From the NCBI GenBank assembly GCA_905221605.1, contig CAJNDS010000013.1, forward strand, positions 1-64,000: a DNA stretch of 64,000 nucleotides, given 5' to 3'. Positions 41,301 to 50,300 of the stretch are shown piece by piece. This DNA is from Symbiodinium natans (taxonomy: Eukaryota; Sar; Dinophyceae; Suessiales; Symbiodiniaceae). How positions within the stretch are numbered: position 1 is the first letter of the stretch; each line of letters starts with the position of its first letter. Position numbers and translations under genes: made by a program. A model generated the notes under the pieces. That model was not told the DNA's origin. It worked only from the letters and a program-made list of their open reading frames with translations, and ran no database searches.

Positions 41301-44300
41301 CCAAAACCCAAAACCTAAGCAGCCTGGGACTTTCATACTTCTTTCAACACGCAGGGCTGTTTCACTTCCTGCAGGGGCCGGAATAATTACGAATAGTATT
41401 CCCTGACGGTCTCTGTATATTTATACTCCAAAACGCCCAAAGCCCTATTCCAATTATTAACTATTAAGGCCCCTATAGTACTTGGCCGGCCCACCACGCG
41501 AACCACGTCTTCATCGCAGCTTTGGCACTCCTGTGGCAAAGTAGGGTTGGGCAGGGCTTAGGGTTGGTTCCCTAGACCCTAAACCCTAGCCCTAAACCCT
41601 AAACCCTAAACCCTAAACCCTAAACCCTAAACCCTCCTAGATGAGCACCTGAGCCAGCTCGAAGGTTCTCCATTGCTTGCGCTACGCCTGTCCTCCCATT
41701 TACCCACACCCCAGGAGCCCCCCCCCAAAAAGTTCAAAACCCTACAGGGGTTAGGGTTTCGGGTTCAGAGGGTTTCGAGGGTTTAGGGTTTGGGATGTAG
41801 GGTTTAGGGTTAAGAGGGTTTTTAGGGTTGAGAGGGTTTTTCAGGGTTTAGGGTTCGGGGTTTGGGGTTCAGGCTTTAGGGCTTAGAATCCTAAACCCCG
41901 CCAAGCCCTCAACTCCTCTCATGGCTTAGGAGTGTAGGAGTGTCCTGAACTCTGAAACAACACAAAGACATCTCTTAGATGCCTAAACCCGACTTCTTAG
42001 GGTAGTTACATGGTCCCTTAGTATGGGCCCTTAAAAAGGGGACCCCTCTTGTACCCCTTATATACCCTATGCAACCCAGGTGCCCATTCCATCAGAACCC
42101 TTTACAGAAGGTAAGGGACCATATTAATATTGCAGGACCATGTAACTACCCTAAGACTACACCCAAAATTCACCCTACGTAAACCCTAAACCCTGAACCT
42201 CTCAGTGTCGAAACATCCCCCATTCATTTGAGGACTGCAAGCATTCCAGTCTGTCAGAGGAAAAAATCTGAGACATCAAAACCCCAAACCTCACAGGGTC
42301 CTTGCGAAGGAACATAGGTAAGCGGCCATGAAAAGGGACTAGAGCAACGAACTTAGTACCTTATTATGGCAAGCTAAGTTAAGTTGCCTCACAAGAACAC
42401 AGCTTCGACCCTGAACCCTCAACCCTTACGAGCTCTAAGCAGTAAACCTGACCATGGAAATACCAAAGCCCGTTGGTAAATGAAGTAGGGTATCAAACCT
42501 GAAGCCCTAAACCCTGAACCCTAAACCCTAACTCTAAATCCTAAATCCTTAACCCTCAGAGGGCCCACTTCTTGTGCCATGCAAAGAACGTCCGATATTC
42601 ACCCCCCGAACAAGTGCAACAAAAATTCTCCCCACTGGGATGAGGGTTTAGGGTTTAGGGTGAATAGAATAAACGAAAAGTAGCTCGAACTTTACAGGAG
42701 ATACTCTAGCTCTTGCAACTCTGTCGTAGGATGTCTGGGTACCAGCTTTTATATACAATTCGACTACTTATAGTCGACCCTAGAGGTGTGTGACTTGGAC
42801 AGCCCTTGGGGTTTAGGGTTTTGGGTTCAGGGGCACACACCCCAAGATATTTAATATGGACCAGAGGCCTACCACAGGGTCCTCTACATGGGGGACACCG
42901 ATTCGTCCCTAAACCCTAAGCCCCAAGGGCTGAATCTCCCACTTGCGCCCTTCACGCTCGGCTACGCCTTGAAGACCCACAGCGGCAAACAGCAATTCCA
43001 GACAGCGAAGCATCCGAGCACGTGATTTCTGAATCCCACGGCCGTGTCAGATCTGCAGTACACAGCTTCAGCCGCGTTGCCCACCGAGCCTCCTGGCCGG
43101 CTGTCGTCCACAAGCGCTTGCGCCCGTCATGCGAATGATGAACGAAGTCATAGAGGCATCTGAACATGCTCAACACCTCCCTACGAAGCATACATAGGTG
43201 CACTGCATGTCCCAAAATGCGCTCGATTGCCTTGCCTGTCACGCGAGGCCTGGTAGCCAACCGTTCGGCAAATCTTTGCAAGCTTTTCAGGTTGAGGAAG
43301 GACCAAACCAGCATCCCCATCAGTAAAGCCTCAAACCGAACCCTAAACCCTAAACCCTATACCCTAAACCCTAAACAGGCACCTTCTCATTCAGCGGCCG
43401 GATTCGGCAAAACACACGAAGGTGGCCCTTGAGGTCCTGCTGCTCAGGGAGGGCATCGACTTTGGGGGGTGGGGGTGGTGCGAGTTTTGGGTTTTGGGGT
43501 TTAGGGGTTTCCGGCTTAGGGTTTAGGGTTTAGGGTTTAGGGTTTAGGGGTTAGGGGTTCGGGTTTAGACTTCAACAGCCCTTTAGTTTGGTAGACCCTA
43601 ATCCGAAGGCAGCGGCGCGACTAGCTGTCCAAGGTACCCCTGCTTTTGAAAAAAGCAGCAAGGATCCGGTGCTCAGGCTGCTGTAGCAGTCAGGGATTAG
43701 GGCGTTACAGCCCTGAGCTCCCTAAATCTCCTAAACCCTGAAAACTTGAAATGCATCGCCCCCAAAACCCTGAAACCAGTAGACACCTGTATAAGCCCCG
43801 AAAACCCTGAACCCCCCCCCCCCTTAACCTCCTCCGACCCTGGAACCTTATAAAACCGAAACCACAATGTAAAACACAAACTTCAAAACCCAAAAAGAAA
43901 CACAACACGGAAAGCCTAAACTCCTCAGACCCGAAACCGTCCAGACCGTCAGCCTCGAAAACCCCCAACTCCCCTAAGAGTTCCCCTACCTCCTAAGCCA
44001 AAACCTCTGGAGACCCCAACCCTGAAACCCTCAAAGCCCGTAAAGTTCTAAACCCTACACCCGAAAATGCATCTGTATGCGGTTTGCAGATCCGCCCTCC
44101 TGCCCGGCCTTAGCGGGATTCCTTCTGTGCTTCATTATTTAACCCCTAAACCCTAAACCCTAAACCCAAAACTCAAAACCCTAAACCCTAAACCCTTTCC
44201 ACCATGCCCTTCCTGTTTTGTCGCTTTTGTTGCTTCGAGCGCTTGTGGCATGCAGCCGCCGAGAAAGCAGTTTCCGAGCCGGCGCTCTTCTTGGGCTGGG

Positions 44301-47300
44301 CGCTTAGGGTTTAGGGTTTCGGGCTTGGGGCTTGGGGCTTAGGGGGGGGGGGGGGGGTTGAGGGTTTAGGGTTTAGGGTTTGGCGCATTTGGCGCCAATC
44401 TTCGCGGCGAATGCCTTCAGAACCATGTTGTCCAAACGTCACACAGAAGCAAATGAGCAGTAGCGCGCGTGCGCCCCCTAGCCCCCAAACCCCAAAACCC
44501 CAAATCCCTAAACCCTGAACCTTGTAAGCCCTGAGCCCTGAACCCCAAACCCTAAACCCCCCTCAGACCCTCAGACCACCCAAGCAATATCCTCGAGAGC
44601 GTTGTGCACCTGGCGACGCAAAGCCTCCACCTGCAAACGTAGAAAGGAATTTTAGGTTTCGGGCTTGGGGCTGGGTTGCGTTTAGGGTGTTTAGGGGATG
44701 TGGGGCTGTAGGCCGCTTAGCATTTTAGCTTGTCACAAGGGCTCTTATGGGGGGGGGGGGGGGGGGGGGGGTGGCTTTCGTCGTTCGTGGTGTTTGGGGG
44801 GGAAGTTGCTTCTGCCTTTTGTTTTGAGGCTAGCTGGGTTTTGGGGTTTTTGGGTTGTTAGGATGCTTGGTGTTTCTTAGGGCTTTTGTTGGGTTGCTTA
44901 AGGATTTAGGGAGGGTGGGGCTATGGAGCTATGGTTCAGAGCGGTTTAGGGGGCTTTGGGCTACGGATCGGCTCGTGCACACAGCTCATGCTTTCTCCTG
45001 GCGGAGTTGAAATGCGGTGCACCGCTCGCAGACCATGAAGTGTTGCATTCTTTTCACGGCAAACTCGACAACCCTAAACCCCAAACCCCAAACCCCAAAC
45101 CCTAAACCCTAAACCCTAAACACCGTATGCTCATGAGGCACTTCCCGTACAGGCAGGCATAGATGCAGGGAGGTTGCATCATTTGCTGGCTAAAGTGTGC
45201 TGCTCAAATGAACTTTCAAGCTCCAATACTTGGGGGGAGGTAGGGTTTAGGGTTTAGGGTTTAGGGTTTAGGGTTGAGGGTTGAGGGTTGAGGGTTTAGA
45301 TGGGTTTTGGGTTTTGGGTATTGGGTTTAGGGTTCTTTGGCCTTTGGTGTTGAATCCTTTGTATGTACCTCCAGGCACTTATTATGCCTACTGATCGGAC
45401 ACCACTTGCGCGGTTTAGAAACTGCAACAAAAGCACGCGCAACGCCTCATTGCCTTGGTGTTTTTGGGGTTTAGGGTTTAGGGTTCAGGGTTTAGGGTGT
45501 AGGGAACTTGCTGGTGAGGAGTTTGCTAGCTGTCTGGAACGCACGTCCTTTGATCAGGCACCTAGCCAGGGAAAGTTTCAAACCCCAAAGCAACACAGGA
45601 ACGAACCTCTAGGGAAACTTCGAACTTTGGGAGTTGTTGCTGGCTCTTTCTTAAGAAGCCATGTTGTGAGTAAGCTTTTTTCCAATGGCACATTGGTGGA
45701 TGAAGGGAAAGCAACACAAAGTGGCTCTCATCTGACTGCTAAAAGGCACGTCTCTTCGCAGACGTCCAATCAACATGCTTTTTTTGTTTCCCAAGAGCTG
45801 GGTATGTAGCGTGCTCAGAAATTTAGGGTATTCAGGGTGTTGAGGGTATGTAACGTAGGGGTATTTAGGGTGTACAGGCAAGTCAAGTGCTCTTGAAAGA
45901 AAGGTGGTTTGACAATTTGCTGGGAGGTGGGGCGCGCTCTTGCTATTTACGTCTCCTGGCAGAATGCTTGAAAAAACGACGGGCATGTGTCTATCCGAGG
46001 GGGTGTAAATGCCTTTCAGCTTTTTTGCTGTGGGGGGATATTCGTTTCACAAATGTGCTTTCTCAAGTAAAATGCTACTGGGAACCGTTGCCTGGCACTC
46101 CTTCCATGTCTATGTTATCTATCAAAGAAGTGTTCTATCGAAACAAGGGGAAATTTTGCCACACTCTAAATACGTACCCTATGTACCCTAAATACTCTGA
46201 ATGCCCCTGCCCTAAACACCCTGAATACCCGAAATACCCGAAGTACGCTATATACCCTACATACCCAAATTAAACCCTACATTCCCCCTAACCCCTAAAT
46301 GCCCGGAATCCGAAGACAAAAACAAAATCACAAGCCTCGCGTATCTCCGGCACCAGAAGCCGCGCTGCTGGCAAATCTCCGGGCAAGGCGCTGAGGTCGT
46401 CCTGCGGGGTTTATGGCCTATTTGGGGGGGGGGGGGGGGGGGTTGCGGGTTAAGAGAGATTCGGGTTTAGGGTTTAGGTGAGATTTTGGGAGGGCATCAG
46501 GGTATTAGAGCCTCAGCCCAAATACCCGAATACCCCAATGCTGCAATGCCCCAATGCGGCCTTAGGGCATTTTGGTATCCTGGCCATGGCTTTGTGGTTA
46601 CAGTAGTGGGGCTACAGGGCATTGGGGTAGTAGGGTATTGGGATATTGGGGTATTAGGTCTCAGGGTTTTGAATAGGGTGTTCGGATTTAGGGGTGATGG
46701 CTTCGGGGCTACATAGGGCCTAGGGGGCCTTCAGGGTTTAGGGGTTTAGGGGGTTCAGTGTTTCTGAAAAATTGAGTGATTACCCTACAGAACCCTTTAA
46801 GACCCTGCGGGCCCTATAGAGCCCTATAAAACCCTACAAACTCTCTAAAACCCTACAAACTTTGTAGAGGGATTTTGGAGTTGAGGGTTAGAAGCTAAGA
46901 TCTCAGAGGCGGGAACGATTTTCATCAGCTGGTTGTTCTTCCCCCCAAGAGACCTGAACCCTGAGCTCCTTGGGGGTTTAGGGCTCAACGGGTTTAGGGC
47001 GTTTAGGGGTTAGGGTTTCGGGTTTAGGGTTTCTTGTTGGTCCACTCTCAACCCTGACCCTAAACCGGAACCAGCTGAGCCCTTGCTCTCCGCTATGATA
47101 CCCTACTGCGGAGCTGACTCAAGAGTAACCTAGGAATAAAATGGGTGCCCTTTTTCCAAGTGCTTGATCCTGACACAGGCCTACAACTCGCCACCTTAAA
47201 TCCGTATACTCGGGAGGATTTGCAGACCCCTGTAAAAACTAAAATTCTATGCCTTCTTAGGGTGATAATTACAGGGCTGTATTGGGACCCATAAAGTTAA

Positions 47301-50300
47301 AGATGTCTTCACAATTCCACCTAGTACAAGGTTTAGGGTTGTGCCTTGACCCTAAACCCTAAACCCTAAACCCTAAACCCTAAACCCTAAACCCTGGGGG
47401 TCCTTGATCTGCTTCAGGCTAGAGAGATCTTCAGCTCGGCGGGCGCGCGTGAATGCGTCCGTCGCCTCAAACGTTGAGTCCCGCGAGCTAAGGCTATTAA
47501 TGTGGGGATTTGTCGGGCTTAGGGCTTCGGGTTTAGGGTTTAGGGTTTAGGGTTTAGGGCTTAGGGCTTTCGGGTTTCGGGTTTAGGGTTTAGGGTTCTG
47601 TGTAAGTAATGATTGAAGGTACTGTGGGTCTTGTACACTACATACTTCAAGCGGCGATGCCAATATTGGTGCGGCAGTATTTTGAGGGATTGCAGGGTTC
47701 CATACAGGCGTTTTGGGGTTCATGGCTTAGGGTATGAGGCTAAGCCCTAAACACCTTTAACCTTCAGGTTTGAGGGATGTTTGTTAATATGGGCTATGGG
47801 GGTTTTAGGCAATTCTGGGTTCATTAAGGCTATCGTACAAGGAGAAGCTTAGTATGGGCCCCGGACAGGGGACCCGGTACATACCCTATGCAACCCAAGG
47901 GCTCACACTTCAGAAACCTTTAACGGAGGTAAGGGACCATATTAAGGGCCCATGTAACTTCCCTTAGAGAGCTGCGTCCCACTCTCTCACCTAAGGATGT
48001 GCTGCCTAAGTTCAAAAAACCTGGAAGCATCCAAATAAATTCACATGACAGAGGGGGCTTCTCACCCCCAGACCCCAGCCATTGCCTAAACCCTAGGCCC
48101 TAAACCCCCAAACCCTACACCCCTGAGCCCTAGACCCTAAAGCCTGAACCCCCCCCCCCAAATGCGGAGGTCGAACCTGAAAGGCTGAGGGCTCCAAGAT
48201 CGAGTCCCCTGAAAACACGCGCAACAAAAACGGAGGCCACAGGCATGGGGCCCTAAACCCTAAACCCTAAACCCTAAGCCCTAAACCCTAAACCCTAAAC
48301 ATTAAACCCTAAACCCTAAACCCTAAACCCTAAACCCTAAACCCTAAACCCTAAACCCTAAACCCTATAGACCCTAAACCCGTTTGACCGGGCCTGGCCT
48401 GAGCCATGGCTTGCAGCAGCGCTCGCCGGTGATTCTCCTGCCCCGAGAGGTTCTGAGGGCAGGTTTAGGGTTTAGGGTTTAGGGTTTAGGGTTTAGGGTT
48501 TAGGGTTTAGGGTTTAGGGTTTAGGGTTTAGGGTTTAGGGTTTAGGGTTTAGGGTTCCAGCAGCAGATGCCGGCTTCTTAATCGGCCTCGGCGTGGGGGA
48601 TATAGGCAATTTAGGGTAGAAGGAGAGCTTCGACAAGGGTTTATTGGGGTAAGTTTTAGGTTTAGGGTTTAGGGTTTAGGGCTTAGGGCTTAGGGTTTAG
48701 GGGGTTGAGGGTTTAGGGTGCAACATGCTAAGGCTGCTAGGTCTACAACTTCGAACACCGTCTTGAGACCTGAGACTCCAACACCAAGGCCTTGAACCAA
48801 GGCCCTGACTGCCACCAAAAAAAGAGACTTTGCAAGAAAGGGCAGCCCTAAACCCTAAACCCTAAACCCTAAACCCTAAACCCGAAACCCGAAATCCGAC
48901 CTTCCCGCCTCTTCTTTCAGGCCCCCTGAAGGAAACCCCCCCTCCCCTAAAATCATTAGGGCCAAACATGTGCAACTCCTGAACAAAGCCCTAAACCTTC
49001 AACCCTAAACCCTCAACCCTCAACCCTAAACCCTTCTTCCTTTGCCCCCCCCCCTCCCCCACTCCCCACCAAACACGACCCTAAACCCTAAACCCGAAAC
49101 CCAAAACCCTGAACCCTAAAGCCTAAACCCTAAACCCTAAACCCCAAACCCAAAGCCACCCTACGCTACAAACTTCAAAACCCACATGCGCCTGGCACTT
49201 CAGCAGAGCGTCGGCCTTTGCAACCACGGTGTCCTGGTCATGAGAGGGAACGTTTAGGGTTTCGGGTTTAGGGTTTGGGGTTTAGGGTTTGGGGTTTAGG
49301 GTTTGGGGTTGAGGGTTTAGGGTTTAGGGTTTGGGGTTTAGGGTTTGGGGTTTGGGGTTTAAGGTTTGGGGTTGAGGGTTTGGGGTTGCTAAGCAGGCTT
49401 ATGAGGCATCACATTCCATAGTAATACTACGAAATGGAGGGTTCGTAGAGGTTTCTTACACCAGTAGAGTAGCCACTCCCGCTTGAAAAACTTGCAGCCC
49501 CCTAGACCCGCCTACAGCCCAGACTTTAAACTCCCTAAGCCCCTAAATTAACCCTACCACATTCTAAATCCCCGCAACAAACCCTAAATCCCTAAACCCC
49601 TAAACCCCCTAAACCCCCTAAACCCCCTAAACCCCTAAAGCTCTAAACCCCTAAACCCCTAGACCCCTAAACCCCCCAAAAAACCCTAAATCCCTAAACC
49701 CCTAAACCCCCAAAAAACCCTAAATCCCTAAACCCCTAAACCCCCAAAAAAATCCCTAAATCCCTAAACCCCTAAACCCCCCAAAAAAACCCTAAATCCC
49801 TAAACCCCTAAACCCCAAAAAAAAACCCTAAATCCCTAAACCCCCAAAAAAACCTAAACCCCTAAACCCCTAAACCCCTAAACCCCAAAAAAACCCTAAA
49901 TCCCTAAACCCCTAAACCCCTAAAAAAACCCTAAATCCCTAAATCCCTAAACCCCTAAACCCCCCAAAAAAACCTAAATCCCTAAACCCCTAAACCCCGC
50001 AAAAAAACCCTAAATCCCTAAACCCCTAAACCCCCCAAAAAACCCTAAATCCCTAAACCCCTAAACCCCAAAAAAAAACCTAAATCCCTAAATCCCTAAA
50101 CCCCTAAACCCCTAAACCCCAAAAAAAAACCCTAAATCCCTAAACCCCTAAACCCCAAAAAAACCCTAAATCCCTAAACCCCTAATAAACCCTAAATCCC
50201 TAAACCCCTAAACCCCCCAAAAAAACCCTAAATCCCTAAACCCCTAAACCCCCCAAAAAAACCCTAAATCCCTAAACCCCTAAACCCCTAATAAACCCTC

